Origin: Methanocella paludicola SANAE
GTDB lineage: Archaea > Halobacteriota > Methanocellia > Methanocellales > Methanocellaceae
Direction of reading: 5' to 3'
NCBI RefSeq assembly: GCF_000011005.1
Contig: NC_013665.1
Coordinates: 2,705,501 to 2,769,500, forward strand
DNA length: 64,000 nucleotides
This document shows, one piece after another, positions 1 to 8,384 of this stretch (the first letter of the stretch is position 1; the number at the start of each line of letters is the position of its first letter). The notes under the pieces were generated by a model. That model was not told the DNA's origin, made no database searches, and saw only the letters and a list, made by a program, of their open reading frames with translations. The position numbers and the translations under genes are program-made.

Positions 1-113
1 TATTCACGACCGGCAAGGCGAAGGTCGTATACGACCCCGACGTCGTCAAGGTCGACCAGATGCTCGCCGTCGTGAAGGAGCTCGGCTATACGGTAAAGGG
101 CACGAAGGAGTGA
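1..113 (+). CDS. C-terminal end of a heavy-metal-associated (HMA) domain protein, truncated by the window edge
   Basis: Only the last 36 codons are present (frame starting at base 3, stop TGA at 111-113). The peptide has the closing part of a ferredoxin-like HMA fold: a strand resembling KAKVVYDP, then a helix with a [13 protein letters not shown] pattern and a Lys-rich end. This is the usual C-terminal half of CopZ/MerP-type metal chaperones or of an HMA domain of a copper ATPase. The metal-binding CxxC would lie upstream, outside the window. The rubredoxin gene starts 5 bases after the stop, so the two are probably co-transcribed. Whether this is a free chaperone or the tail of a larger protein cannot be told from here. 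Confidence 0.7.
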   Translation, partial: FTTGKAKVVYDPDVVKVDQMLAVVKELGYTVKGTKE

Positions 114-118
114 TATCG

Positions 119-283
119 ATGGCAAAATGGCAATGCATCCCCTGTGGATACATCTATGATCCGGCGAAGGGCGACCCCGACGGCGGAGTGGAGCCCGGGA
201 CGCCGTTCGAGAGCTTACCCGAGGACTGGGCCTGCCCCGTCTGCGGCGCCTCGAAGGACCAGTTCGAGAAGGTCGAAGAGTAA
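119..283 (+). CDS. rub: Rubredoxin
   Basis: A 54-residue protein with the two rubredoxin iron-binding knuckles, CIPCGY (Cys6, Cys9) and CPVCGA (Cys39, Cys42), and the conserved aromatic and Pro/Gly-rich stretch between them ([12 protein letters not shown], then a Trp at 37). The length is normal for the family. It carries one Fe(Cys)4 centre and acts as a cytoplasmic one-electron carrier; in anaerobic archaea rubredoxins commonly feed oxygen- or superoxide-detoxifying enzymes, but no such partner is visible here. It follows the HMA-domain gene by 5 bases and is probably in the same transcript. It is too short to be found by long-ORF searches. Confidence 0.95.
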   Translation: MAKWQCIPCGYIYDPAKGDPDGGVEPGTPFESLPEDWACPVCGASKDQFEKVEE

Positions 284-345
284 GCATTCCCTTTTTTAAC
301 GTAATTTATTTGAGGATGATTGGAGATATTACCGCAGGATCCGTT

Positions 346-879
346 ATGATCACCAAGGGCAAAGACATGGAGCAGAAGGCCGTCGAAGAGGTGGCGGCCC
401 TCATGTGCGCGGCCGCCAGGACGGCGCCGAAGGGCAAGGGCGTGGACAACCTGGCGACGCTGGTCGTCACTGGCGAGGACAAGGACAGGCTCGCCAAGGA
501 GATGCGGCGCATCGCGGAGGAATACAGCGCCGCGTTCTTCGCCCGGGACGCCGGCAACGTGGACTCCTCCGAGGCCGTCGTCATCCTGGGCCAGCGGCCT
601 GTGCCGTTCTACCTGCCCGTCTGCGGCTACTGCGGCTTTGAGAACTGCGCCGAGAACAAGGAGAAGTCCGGCGTGTGCGCCGTGAGCGTGGGCGACCTGG
701 GCATCGCCGCCTGTTCTGCTGCGGCTGTCGCGGGGCTGCACCACATTGACAACCGCATCATGTTCTCGGTGGGCCGGGCCGCGTTAAACTTAAAATTGTT
801 CAACGACGACGGCATTGTAGAGGCCTACGGCATACCGCTGAGCGTGTCCGGCAAGAGCCCCTACTTCGACCGCAAGTAG
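346..879 (+). CDS. DUF2148 (ferredoxin-domain) protein of unknown function
   Basis: About 177 residues. The ATG at 346 is preferred because the protein then begins with the family-typical pattern of a short MITKGKD-like start followed by an Ala-rich helix and SARTAPK/ARTAPKGKGVDNL. Upstream in-frame candidates at 310 (TTG) and 316 (ATG) would add an unrelated leader. A Cys-rich patch near the middle (CGYCGFENC and a later Cys) fits the putative iron-sulfur binding region of the DUF2148 family, which is common in anaerobes. The biochemical role is not known. It lies downstream of rubredoxin with a 62 base gap, so a redox connection is possible but only inferred. Confidence 0.8.
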   Translation: MITKGKDMEQKAVEEVAALMCAAARTAPKGKGVDNLATLVVTGEDKDRLAKEMRRIAEEYSAAFFARDAGNVDSSEAVVILGQRPVPFYLPVCGYCGFENCAENKEKSGVCAVSVGDLGIAACSAAAVAGLHHIDNRIMFSVGRAALNLKLFNDDGIVEAYGIPLSVSGKSPYFDRK

Positions 880-946
880 CGGCCTTCACGTCTTTTTCCC
901 GGTTAAGTTAAATATCTAAAAATACCAGAATTATAGGGAGTTTACG

Positions 947-1966
947 ATGGGAGTCGACCTCACGGACCTGGTGCCGGAGCACGAGACAACTCTCGTGGAC
1001 CTTAATGGCAAGGTCATCGCCATAGACGCCTTTAACACCTTATATCAGTTCTTGAGCATTATCCGGCAGATGGACGGCACGCCTTTAGTAGACGACAAGG
1101 GGGAAGTGACGTCCCATCTTTCGGGCATCATCTACCGTGTGACGAACCTGGTCGAGCAGGGCATCAAGCCGGTCTTTGTGTACGACGGCAAGCCGCCCGT
1201 GCTGAAGGCCGAGACCATCAAGGCACGCCGGGAGGTCAGGGAGGCCGCCAGGCAGATGTACGAGGCGGCCAGGGCCGCGGGGAGCGCCGAGGCCTACAAG
1301 TACGCCCAGGCCTCCACGAGCATCAACGCCCAGATCATAAAAGACTCCAAAGAGCTTTTAGGCTACATGGGAATGCCGTTCCTCATCGCCCCATCGGAGG
1401 GCGAGGCGCAGGCCGCCTACATGGTGCAGAAGGGGGCCGCCGACTTCGTGGGCTCCCAGGACTATGACTCGTTATTATTCGGCGCGCCCCGGATGGTGAG
1501 GAACGTGACCATCACCGGCCGCCGAAAGATACCAAGGCGTGGGGTCTACGTGGACGTAAAGCCCCAGATCGTAGAGCTCAAAGAGGTCCTGGAAACGCTG
1601 GAGGTCACGCGGGAGCAGCTCATCGACATGGGCATCCTGGTGGGCACGGACTTCAACCCGGGCATCTATAAGGTAGGCCCCAAGACCGCCCTCAAGCTCG
1701 TGAAAAAGCACCCTGACATGCGGGCCATCTTAGATGAGCTCGGCCAGGATATTGAGAACTACCAGGAAATAAGGGAGTTCTTCCTTCACCCGCCCACTAC
1801 GGACGATTACAGCATCAAGTGGGGCAGGCCCGAGCCCGAAAAGATCAGGCACTTCCTCTGCGACGAGCATAACTTTTCCCCGGAGCGCGTGGATAAAGTC
1901 ATCGAAAGGCTCGACAGGGCCGTGTCGGAGACCGGCAAGCAGAAGACGCTGTCGGCGTGGTTCTAG
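947..1966 (+). CDS. fen: Flap endonuclease 1 (FEN-1/XPG family)
   Basis: 339 residues, the normal archaeal FEN-1 length. The N-terminal XPG region has the catalytic Asp in IAIDAFNTLYQF and the FVYDGKPP motif. The internal XPG region has APSEGEAQAAYM and the metal-binding GSQDYDSLLFG, followed by a helix-hairpin-helix/H3TH segment (GTDFNPGIYKVGPKTAL). The C-terminus ends in QKTLSAWF, a PIP box for docking to the PCNA clamp. The enzyme cuts 5' flaps during Okazaki fragment maturation and base excision repair. The ATG start is preceded by GGGAG-like bases at about 935. It is an isolated housekeeping gene with about 65 base spacers on both sides. Confidence 0.97.
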   Translation: MGVDLTDLVPEHETTLVDLNGKVIAIDAFNTLYQFLSIIRQMDGTPLVDDKGEVTSHLSGIIYRVTNLVEQGIKPVFVYDGKPPVLKAETIKARREVREAARQMYEAARAAGSAEAYKYAQASTSINAQIIKDSKELLGYMGMPFLIAPSEGEAQAAYMVQKGAADFVGSQDYDSLLFGAPRMVRNVTITGRRKIPRRGVYVDVKPQIVELKEVLETLEVTREQLIDMGILVGTDFNPGIYKVGPKTALKLVKKHPDMRAILDELGQDIENYQEIREFFLHPPTTDDYSIKWGRPEPEKIRHFLCDEHNFSPERVDKVIERLDRAVSETGKQKTLSAWF

Positions 1967-2032
1967 TGCTCTCACAAAGGCTTTAAGCTTTTAAGCTCAT
2001 TTTTTAATTAACAATGTTAAGAGGTAGCTATC

Positions 2033-2704
2033 ATGGCCAATTATGCAGAGATGTCATCCAAGCTGAAAACGTTACTTGGCCTCAAGGGCTCGCCCGTGGC
2101 CGTACGGTTAATAAAGGAGAGAAGCGAGATACCGGCGGGCACGCCGGAGCTTAAGGAAAAGCTAAGGCACTGCGAGATGGTCCAGAAGGCCCGCGGCGGA
2201 GACGTGTTCTACGCCACCAGGGAGCAGCACGCCTGCGCCGGAGGCGCCGGTGCGCTGGGCATCATGGAGACCCCGGAGAAGATCAAGAGCGGAGAGTTCT
2301 ACTTCGGCCTGGGCCGGTTCAAGACCCTGGAGTCGGCGAAGAAGACCATGGACGCCGTGCCCCGCACGAACAAGCAATTCATTGCATCGCTGTACGCCCC
2401 GCTGGAGAAGGCCGGATTCAAGCCCGACGCGATCGTCATCATCGGCAACCCGAAGCAGCTTTTAAAAATAGCCCAGTCCAACATATACGAGAAGGGCGGC
2501 CGGAACATCGTGAGCTTCTCGGGCATCCAGTCGGTCTGCGCCGACGCGGTGGCCCAGGTATACAACACCGGGGAGATGAACGCCTCCTTCGGCTGCGACG
2601 GCTCGCGGAAGAACGCTAAGATCGCGGACGACGAGCTCGTCGTGGGAATTCCCGAGGCGAAGCTGGAAAGCCTCGTCGAGGCGCTCGAAAAGATCTCTAA
2701 ATAA
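2033..2704 (+). CDS. DUF169 family protein
   Basis: 223 residues resembling the DUF169 family: an N-terminal GSPVAVRLIKE segment, then HCEMVQKAR, a central CAGGAGALGI motif, a TNKQFIASLYAPLEK stretch, and a C-terminal half with IIGNPKQLLKIAQ and a Cys-containing SVCADAV/FGCDGSR region. The family is widespread in methanogens and other anaerobes and has no established biochemical role; the conserved cysteines suggest metal or cluster binding, which is an inference. The start ATG follows an AAGAGGT Shine-Dalgarno-like stretch at about 2020. The gene converges on the next gene, with only 6 bases between the stops. Confidence 0.8.
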   Translation: MANYAEMSSKLKTLLGLKGSPVAVRLIKERSEIPAGTPELKEKLRHCEMVQKARGGDVFYATREQHACAGGAGALGIMETPEKIKSGEFYFGLGRFKTLESAKKTMDAVPRTNKQFIASLYAPLEKAGFKPDAIVIIGNPKQLLKIAQSNIYEKGGRNIVSFSGIQSVCADAVAQVYNTGEMNASFGCDGSRKNAKIADDELVVGIPEAKLESLVEALEKISK

Positions 2705-2710
2705 ATTTTT

Positions 2711-3484
2711 TTAAAAGTGGCTCTTCACGTAGCCGATAAGCTCCTTATAGAGCACCATCAGGTCGCCGCTATCCCTGCCGGCGATCTCCTGCTGGTCGAG
2801 CTCCATAGTGAACGTGCCGTTAAACCTGTTAGCCTTCATCTTCGTGAGCAGCATACCCAGCGGCAATAAACCGTTCCCGGGCACGAGGTGGCTGGCTTTA
2901 CGGCCGCCGTGATCGCTGATGTGAACGCTTTTTATCCGGGGCGCCATCATGTCGTAGGCCTGGAGTATGTCCCGGCCGCTGGCGGCGCAGTTGGCCACGT
3001 CGAAGCTGATGAACACGTCCAGCTCGTAGGCCAGGTCCCGGACCCCTTTGATGTCCATGATGGGAGGCACCCTGAGGCTTCCCGAAGGGGCGCCGTTCTC
3101 GACGCATATGGCGCCTCCGCCGTACAGGCTTTTGAAGTACTGCAGCCGGTCCTTGAACATGTAGCCGGACAGGTCCCTGAGCACGGGCGTATTGGGCAGG
3201 CGGAAGACGATGCGCTGGGGCTTGAAGACGTGAAATGCAGAGTGCGCGTCGATGTCGCCGTGGATCAAATAGTGCACGGGCTGCCTGAAGGTCAGCGTGG
3301 GCGCCAGAAGGCTCTTAACGGGCATGTTATAGTCGACCGACTTCACGTAAAGGCTGTCCAGGTCGGCCTTAAGCCCCGCGCAGTCGAGCTCGATGCCGTC
3401 GTAGCCCGCCCTTTCGGCGATCTCGAAGATCTCGTCGGCCTTCTTCTGGTCCGGTAATCGCACCTGTAGTAATACTTCGGGCAT
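2711..3484 (-). CDS. Xylose-isomerase-like TIM-barrel protein (sugar phosphate isomerase/epimerase family)
   Basis: 257 residues. The order of strands and helices fits the AP-endonuclease-2/xylose-isomerase-like TIM barrel: an N-terminal strand into IAERAGYDGIELD, a central FDVANCAASG after a FISFD strand, then KSVHISDHGG and a final TFTMELD strand with an acidic residue. These acidic and His positions are those that normally hold a divalent metal in the family. The substrate cannot be named; related proteins include isomerases, epimerases and endonuclease IV-like enzymes. It is a single gene, convergent with the DUF169 gene and separated by about 80 bases from the DUF98 gene upstream on the same strand. 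Confidence 0.75.
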   Translation of the reverse strand: MPEVLLQVRLPDQKKADEIFEIAERAGYDGIELDCAGLKADLDSLYVKSVDYNMPVKSLLAPTLTFRQPVHYLIHGDIDAHSAFHVFKPQRIVFRLPNTPVLRDLSGYMFKDRLQYFKSLYGGGAICVENGAPSGSLRVPPIMDIKGVRDLAYELDVFISFDVANCAASGRDILQAYDMMAPRIKSVHISDHGGRKASHLVPGNGLLPLGMLLTKMKANRFNGTFTMELDQQEIAGRDSGDLMVLYKELIGYVKSHF

Positions 3485-3563
3485 TACAACAGTGTCTGTA
3501 GGCGAATGGATAAATCAGGGAAGCACGGAAAAAACCAGCATAAGCCCGGATTGGCCGAAATTA

Positions 3564-3977
3564 TTACATTTCGTAGTAGAGCTCTTTGATCTTTATGTAG
3601 ACGTCCCCGACCATCTCGTATTCCTTGAAAACAGTGTCGTGGTCGGTGATATGCCTCTCCACGTTATAGCCGTTCAGCCTCAGGATGTCACCGATGGGCG
3701 TGACCTGCCGGCGGATCTCCTCGACGAACTCGGGAGGGTTCCTGGCGACGGGCATCTCGACCGTGGAATGGACGATGACCTTGCCGTCCTTTAAAAATTC
3801 GGATATGCGGAAAATTACGCCGTCCTTTTCTTCCTGGCCGACGACCCTGAACTCGACGCCCGCGTAGTTATCCATTAAATAGCGCGTGGTCGAGCCGGTG
3901 GAATTGATGATCGCTTTATACCAGGGCATCGATGGCGTGCTCCCAGCCTTGGTCTTGGAATAAATAGGGTTGAACAT
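3564..3977 (-). CDS. DUF98 / chorismate pyruvate-lyase family protein
   Basis: 137 residues from the ATG at 3977; an internal ATG at 3929 is an alternative start. The protein shows the DUF98 layout: an N-terminal TGSTTRYLMD segment, a central strand with VEMPVARNPPEF (the family's small patch before a Leu/Pro-Pro helix) and PIGDILRLNG followed by an Arg. In the known family, relatives cleave chorismate to 4-hydroxybenzoate and pyruvate; in methanogens 4-hydroxybenzoate feeds methanopterin synthesis. The assignment to that reaction is by family resemblance only. A TATA box (about 4002-4010 on the minus strand) predicts transcription starting near 3980, so the message could be leaderless. A perfect 10 bp inverted repeat covers the start. 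Confidence 0.6.
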   Translation of the reverse strand: MFNPIYSKTKAGSTPSMPWYKAIINSTGSTTRYLMDNYAGVEFRVVGQEEKDGVIFRISEFLKDGKVIVHSTVEMPVARNPPEFVEEIRRQVTPIGDILRLNGYNVERHITDHDTVFKEYEMVGDVYIKIKELYYEM

Positions 3978-3997
3978 CTCCTTGTAGGGAGATGTTC
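3972..3997 (-). promoter_or_regulatory. Perfect 10 bp inverted repeat over the DUF98 gene start
   Basis: GAACATCTCC (3972-3981) and GGAGATGTTC (3988-3997) are exact reverse complements separated by six bases. On the minus strand the second arm contains GGAG directly followed by the ATG at 3977. A TATA-like TTATATAAC lies just upstream (about 4001-4010), so the dyad sits on the expected transcription start. It may be a repressor operator or, as RNA, a hairpin hiding the start codon. It could also act as a 3' hairpin for the fwd operon, which ends at 4020, but no T-run follows it. Confidence 0.6.
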
Positions 3998-4019
3998 ATA
4001 TTGTTATATAATCTTTTTC

Positions 4020-4820
4020 TTATGCCTTTACGTATAGTGTGCCTTTTCCTGCTTCTGCGCGGTCGCCCTGGTAGACCTTGAACGCTGCTGTCCTGCCGTC
4101 CACCTCGACGTCCTTCGTCTCCTTCAACGCGAAGCCGGGCATCATGGTCTCTATCCTGCCGAGCATGTAGATGTTCCCGCGGATCATCTGGGCGCCGACA
4201 CGTCCGGGACTGTCGCCGTAAATGACGATCTTGCCGCCCACATCCTTGGCACCGATGGCACGGCCGGCATGAATGCCAGCGTTAATATCCACGTTGCCTT
4301 TAACGGTGATCGTGCCGCCCATCATGTACTCGCCCAGGTCACAGCCAGCGTTGCCGCTGACGGTGATGACGCCGCCCTTCATGCCACGCCAGTCGCCACG
4401 GTAAGAGGCGCCGAGATAGTTGCCGGCGTTCCCCTCGATGATGAGCTGTCCGCCCTCCATCTGAATGCCCGCGAACGCATCGGTATTGCCCTTGACGATA
4501 ATCGAGCCGCCCTTCATCCACGCGCCGCAGTACATGTCCACGTCGCCCTTACACAACACGGCGCCCGCGGTCATCCTCGAGCCAACGTACTTGACCCGGG
4601 GCACGCTACCGTTGATAACGATAGCCTGATCGGCAGCGTTAGCAGCCGTACTGCCCTGCACATCGAAGAACTTGCCCAGCGGCCACGAGGTGTTACCCTC
4701 CCAGACCAGCAGAGCCCGGATCTCCTCGAGACTCTTGCCCGCAAAAGCATCAGGCGTTATCACTTCAGCCTCCAGCACCAGGTACTTCTCGCTATTGGGA
4801 GTTAACGTGATCTTCTCCAT
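4020..4820 (-). CDS. fwdC: Formylmethanofuran dehydrogenase subunit C
   Basis: 266 residues, the usual length. After an N-terminal stretch the protein consists of repeated short beta-helix turns rich in GG, such as GGSIIVKGN, GGQLIIEGNAG, GGVITVSGNAG and GGTITVKGNVD; this is the parallel beta-helix also found at the C-terminus of glutamate synthase. In the Fwd complex subunit C docks subunits A and B. The start overlaps the fwdA stop by one base. It is the last gene of the ten-gene minus-strand operon that begins with fwdG. From sequence alone, tungsten (Fwd) and molybdenum (Fmd) isoenzymes cannot be told apart; the symbol fwd is used by convention. Confidence 0.96.
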   Translation of the reverse strand: MEKITLTPNSEKYLVLEAEVITPDAFAGKSLEEIRALLVWEGNTSWPLGKFFDVQGSTAANAADQAIVINGSVPRVKYVGSRMTAGAVLCKGDVDMYCGAWMKGGSIIVKGNTDAFAGIQMEGGQLIIEGNAGNYLGASYRGDWRGMKGGVITVSGNAGCDLGEYMMGGTITVKGNVDINAGIHAGRAIGAKDVGGKIVIYGDSPGRVGAQMIRGNIYMLGRIETMMPGFALKETKDVEVDGRTAAFKVYQGDRAEAGKGTLYVKA

Positions 4821-6571
4821 CAGATCCCTCCTGCAAGCGGGCCGGCCTTAAGAACCGTCGGATTGACGAGATACGAATCCTGCACCGGGTAATTGTTCAA
4901 CGTCACCGAGTAGTACTTGAGGAACTTATCCACGATGTCATGCTTCACTTCAGGATTATCGAACCCGTCAGCATCAGTCCAATACGTGCTCTTCGTACTG
5001 CCATTCGACACGACTTCGCCATCCTTCACGACGATATCGCCGCCCTTGATGGTGTAAGCAGCCCTCTCGAGCGCCTTAACAAGCAACTCAGGCCTCTGCG
5101 TCACATCAGTCGTCTTCAGGTTAAGGTCGTATATGGCAACGTCACCGTCAGCACCGACCGCCAGACTGCCCTTCCTCTTACCCAGGCCCAGCGCCTTAGC
5201 AGGCCCGGCACGGCTCATCTGCGCAATCTCGTACAGCGACAACTCCCTGGAAATGCCGCCAAGCTGGCACCTCTCGGCAACCCACTTGTGCAATGAGCCA
5301 AGCTTCTCATCCCTGGCCTTCTTGCTCATCAACCAGCTAGTCACCGTCGGATACCTGGTGAACGGACCAGCATTCGGATGATCAGTGGTCATGTAACACT
5401 TCATCGGATCCTTAATAAGAAGTGCCAACTCGAGGCCGATGGCCCACTGCAGGCCGAACACGTGGTTCTTCGGATCGTAAATGAACGGAACGACCCCAGA
5501 ACCGGTCTCCAATTCGACATCAACGTTAGCCCACTTTAGATGGTTGAGGCCGCTGAGCGAGTATTCGAACGGCCCGTCAGCAGTCATCGTCGTGGTCTCA
5601 TCGAGAGTTACGAACCCGGCGTCGATGGTGACATGGTCGTGCGAGTTAACGTAGTCAGCCAGCACGCCCGCTTTGGACTCGAAGTCCTTCCACGACGTGC
5701 CGCCATAACTGTTAAACTGCGCATGGGTCAGGTGAACGTTCTGGTTCCTCCCGCTCTTCTTGTTAGTCTTCAAATTCTCCGTCAACGCCAAGGTCTTCAG
5801 CGTAGTGGTAATGTTCCCGGGGTGGCCGAGGTTGTTCGCATGCACATGAATGCTATGCGGCAAACCCAGACGCTCGTTAGCGCCCGCAAGGCCCGTTATG
5901 ATATCCCTCGGAGTAACGTCGAAGTAAGGCACCGTATCATCGATGGACACGCAATTCTTGCCCCACCCCCACGCCTCAGTACCACCGGGATTGACAAGCT
6001 TAACTACTGAGCCTTTAGTGGCCTTGAGCATCCATGCCACGAAGGCATCAAGCTTCTCCGTCTCCCCTCTCTTGATGTACTCCATCACAAGCCAGTTGTT
6101 ACCCAGCAGGGTAAAAGCAGACTGGTCGATGATCGGGGTATCACGGATCTCCTCGTGCGTATGCCTCGCTAAGAGTGGCGGCATTGCCGCCTCGTTAGCC
6201 ATCGTATACCCGAGCACGGCGTACCGGTAAGCCGTGACGAACGTGCTGGGCACGCTGAAGCCCCCGCCCGCTCTGAGGAGCCTGGACGAGTGCTGCATGG
6301 CCGGGTCGTGAAGCTTATCCTCGGGCCTGTACAACCTGCCCACGTTGATCTTCGGGCCGGCAATATGCGTATGAATATCGATGCCGCCCGCCAATACCGC
6401 CTTTCCACGGGCATCGATCACTTTAGCGCCCGTAGTGAGCTTCGAGGCCTCGACTATCCTGCCGTTCTGAATGGCGATATCCTTCACATCGCCGTCGATG
6501 CCGCTGGCAGGGTCATACACGAACCCGTTCTTCACTAAAATCTCGTTAGTTGCAGTGACTTTCTTAGTCAT
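4820..6571 (-). CDS. fwdA: Formylmethanofuran dehydrogenase subunit A (amidohydrolase-like formyl transfer subunit)
   Basis: 583 residues, close to the family norm. The N-terminus builds the amidohydrolase beta-sandwich, then GGIDIHTHIAGP supplies the HxH zinc ligands at the start of the TIM barrel. Further His and Asp residues occur in HSIHVHANNLG, VHLTHAQF and MTTDHPNAGP, as expected for the binuclear metal site. Known role: formate, made by subunit B from CO2 and carried through an internal tunnel, is condensed here with methanofuran to give formylmethanofuran, the first step of CO2-based methanogenesis. The start lies 8 bases after the fwdB stop and the stop overlaps fwdC by one base, so translation is likely coupled. 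Confidence 0.97.
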   Translation of the reverse strand: MTKKVTATNEILVKNGFVYDPASGIDGDVKDIAIQNGRIVEASKLTTGAKVIDARGKAVLAGGIDIHTHIAGPKINVGRLYRPEDKLHDPAMQHSSRLLRAGGGFSVPSTFVTAYRYAVLGYTMANEAAMPPLLARHTHEEIRDTPIIDQSAFTLLGNNWLVMEYIKRGETEKLDAFVAWMLKATKGSVVKLVNPGGTEAWGWGKNCVSIDDTVPYFDVTPRDIITGLAGANERLGLPHSIHVHANNLGHPGNITTTLKTLALTENLKTNKKSGRNQNVHLTHAQFNSYGGTSWKDFESKAGVLADYVNSHDHVTIDAGFVTLDETTTMTADGPFEYSLSGLNHLKWANVDVELETGSGVVPFIYDPKNHVFGLQWAIGLELALLIKDPMKCYMTTDHPNAGPFTRYPTVTSWLMSKKARDEKLGSLHKWVAERCQLGGISRELSLYEIAQMSRAGPAKALGLGKRKGSLAVGADGDVAIYDLNLKTTDVTQRPELLVKALERAAYTIKGGDIVVKDGEVVSNGSTKSTYWTDADGFDNPEVKHDIVDKFLKYYSVTLNNYPVQDSYLVNPTVLKAGPLAGGI

Positions 6572-6579
6572 GATAACAC

Positions 6580-7947
6580 CTAATGCCCCTGCCCGGCAGG
6601 CAATCCCTTAAGCTCCTTAACACGAGCAAGGATCCTCCGAAGGACTTCCTCGTCCGAAAGCATGCCCTCAGGCCCGTCAATAACCTTCCTGCACCTGATA
6701 GGCACATTATCCATACGATAAGCCGTCCCCTCCTCCTCCACACCAACCATCGTGCTCGGAATGACGATATTCGAAACACCAGTAGTCGGAGTGTAGTGGG
6801 GGTCCAACGCAATCGTCGGTATCTTGGCGTAATGCTTCATGCTCGACACCGGGAAGTGCGCTCCAGGATCCGAAGCGATCACCATGGCCGCATCCACCTC
6901 TCCCCTCCGCAACAGGTCGTTAGACGTGGTCTCCCCGGGATTGTACCTCGGGTAACCCCTGCTAAAGTCCATCGCGAACGGGAAGCCGCTCTGCCAGCAC
7001 ATGACCTGACCGCTGCCCGTCACATTGTAGTGGCCCCGCATGGGAATGAGGCTGAACTTCGTATACTTGTTCATATCCGCAACCCACGAAATGGCAATGT
7101 CAATATTACGATGCTTGCCAATCGTCTGCGTAACCCCCATCCCGAAGAACAACAAACCGAACTTCTTCGTCTTCGCAAGCTCAGCCAATTGTACTATCTG
7201 CGCCTTCGGCACTCCTCCCACTACGTCAGGGATGTCCTCCCCACGGGTGGCGGTCCTCAACGCGTCCAGCACCTCGTAATCTTTGCCCTGCTCAACCTGG
7301 ACGTAAATGTCCGCCTGCTTCGCAGTATCCGTAGGCCTCGGATCCACGACCACCAGCGTACGGTCATCGAACCCACGCTCGGTAAAGAACCCCCTCGGAT
7401 AGATCGTGTACCGGCTCATGTGCCTCGGATGCGCATGGATCGGGTTGCAACCCCAATAAATAATGAGGTCAGCACGGTTCTTCACCTCACCCAACGTGCA
7501 CTGCGGAGCGCCAACCGTCTGAATCGCCATAATACTGGGCCCGTGACACACAGTAGCCGTATTGTCCGTGACCCCACGGCACACTTCGGCCAGCTCGTTC
7601 CCAACCTCCTGCGCCTCGCAGGAAGTAGACGACCACCCGTAGAACAACGGGCGTTTAGCCTTGGCCAGTATCTGGGCCGCCTTCTCCACCGCATAATCGT
7701 AGCTCACCGGGGTGAACTGGGTCGTGCCCTCCTCCCTCTCCAGGGGCTGCATGACCCGGTGGCCCGCCTGCGCGCTCTTGAACTTCTCGTTCCCGATAAT
7801 GCAGGCGTTCATCGTGTCCACGATCCTGTTGCCGTCCAGCACCACCTTGACATCGTCGCACAACGTGCCGCAGAACGGGCAGACGACATCCGTAACGACC
7901 TTCAAGCCCTCGCTCTTCGTCGCAGCCTGCGTCTTCGTCTCTATCAT
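6580..7947 (-). CDS. fwdB: Formylmethanofuran dehydrogenase subunit B (Mo/W-bis-pterin catalytic subunit)
   Basis: 455 residues. The N-terminal [4Fe-4S] site is CPFCGTLC with Cys23, Cys26, Cys30 and a fourth Cys at 49. TATVCHGPS places Cys134 at the position that holds the Mo/W ligand in this family; some methanogens have selenocysteine there, and here it is an ordinary TGC/TGT cysteine codon. About 15 extra residues precede the first cluster motif compared with short family members. Known role: reduction of CO2 to formate at the metal-pterin site using electrons from the polyferredoxin. The start overlaps the fwdD stop by four bases. Long antisense ORFs in this region are by-products of codon bias. 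Confidence 0.97.
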   Translation of the reverse strand: MIETKTQAATKSEGLKVVTDVVCPFCGTLCDDVKVVLDGNRIVDTMNACIIGNEKFKSAQAGHRVMQPLEREEGTTQFTPVSYDYAVEKAAQILAKAKRPLFYGWSSTSCEAQEVGNELAEVCRGVTDNTATVCHGPSIMAIQTVGAPQCTLGEVKNRADLIIYWGCNPIHAHPRHMSRYTIYPRGFFTERGFDDRTLVVVDPRPTDTAKQADIYVQVEQGKDYEVLDALRTATRGEDIPDVVGGVPKAQIVQLAELAKTKKFGLLFFGMGVTQTIGKHRNIDIAISWVADMNKYTKFSLIPMRGHYNVTGSGQVMCWQSGFPFAMDFSRGYPRYNPGETTSNDLLRRGEVDAAMVIASDPGAHFPVSSMKHYAKIPTIALDPHYTPTTGVSNIVIPSTMVGVEEEGTAYRMDNVPIRCRKVIDGPEGMLSDEEVLRRILARVKELKGLPAGQGH

Positions 7948-8357
7948 GCCGTCGTCTCCTTCAAATCCAACGTGGTCTTTTGTAGCAGCTCGATACCGTT
8001 CATCACTTTCTCGTTAGGCGCTGGCTCAATACTGACCCTCACTCCCTTAAAATTGGGCATGCCCGTGCTCCAGGTGTTCGGATTCGTCACCTGGTTAGCC
8101 CACGGCCCCATGGGAATAAAGACCAGCCCAGGGTGAGGACCCTGGGTCGCCTTGACCGCCCTAACGACTACCGATCCGTGAGCCGACTTGACTCTAACGG
8201 ACTGGCCCGGGTACACCTTAAGCTTCTTAAGATCACTAACATCGATCTCGCAAATACCACAAGCCTTAATATACTCATCCTCATGCTTGTGCCCCTCAAT
8301 AGCGACACCCTGCATGAAGGTCCTACCTGAGATCAGGTTAACCTCAATCGTAGTCAT
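7944..8357 (-). CDS. fwdD: Formylmethanofuran dehydrogenase subunit D (molybdopterin dinucleotide-binding)
   Basis: 137 residues forming the small molybdopterin-dinucleotide-binding beta-barrel domain that in other DMSO-reductase-family enzymes is the C-terminus of the catalytic chain. Visible features are LISGRTFMQG near the N-terminus, a GQSVRVKSAHGSVVVRA strand pair and the FIPMGPWANQVTNPNT segment close to the cofactor. It completes the active site of subunit B. Its stop overlaps fwdB by four bases, and mvhD ends 27 bases upstream of its start, so it sits at the hinge between the Hdr/Mvh part and the Fwd catalytic part of the operon. Confidence 0.96.
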   Translation of the reverse strand: MTTIEVNLISGRTFMQGVAIEGHKHEDEYIKACGICEIDVSDLKKLKVYPGQSVRVKSAHGSVVVRAVKATQGPHPGLVFIPMGPWANQVTNPNTWSTGMPNFKGVRVSIEPAPNEKVMNGIELLQKTTLDLKETTA

Positions 8358-8384
8358 CTCTAGGGTCTCCTCAGAAGCCCCGGC

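Noticed and set aside
6580-7947. Selenocysteine in FwdB
   Set aside because: The ligand position (residue 134) is an ordinary cysteine codon and the frame has no internal TGA.
6583-8136. 517-codon plus-strand open frame opposite fwdB and fwdD
   Set aside because: It lies entirely antisense to fwdB and fwdD, which have clear cluster and cofactor motifs. Its peptide is Arg/His/Leu-rich with no domain, a product of GC-rich codon bias.
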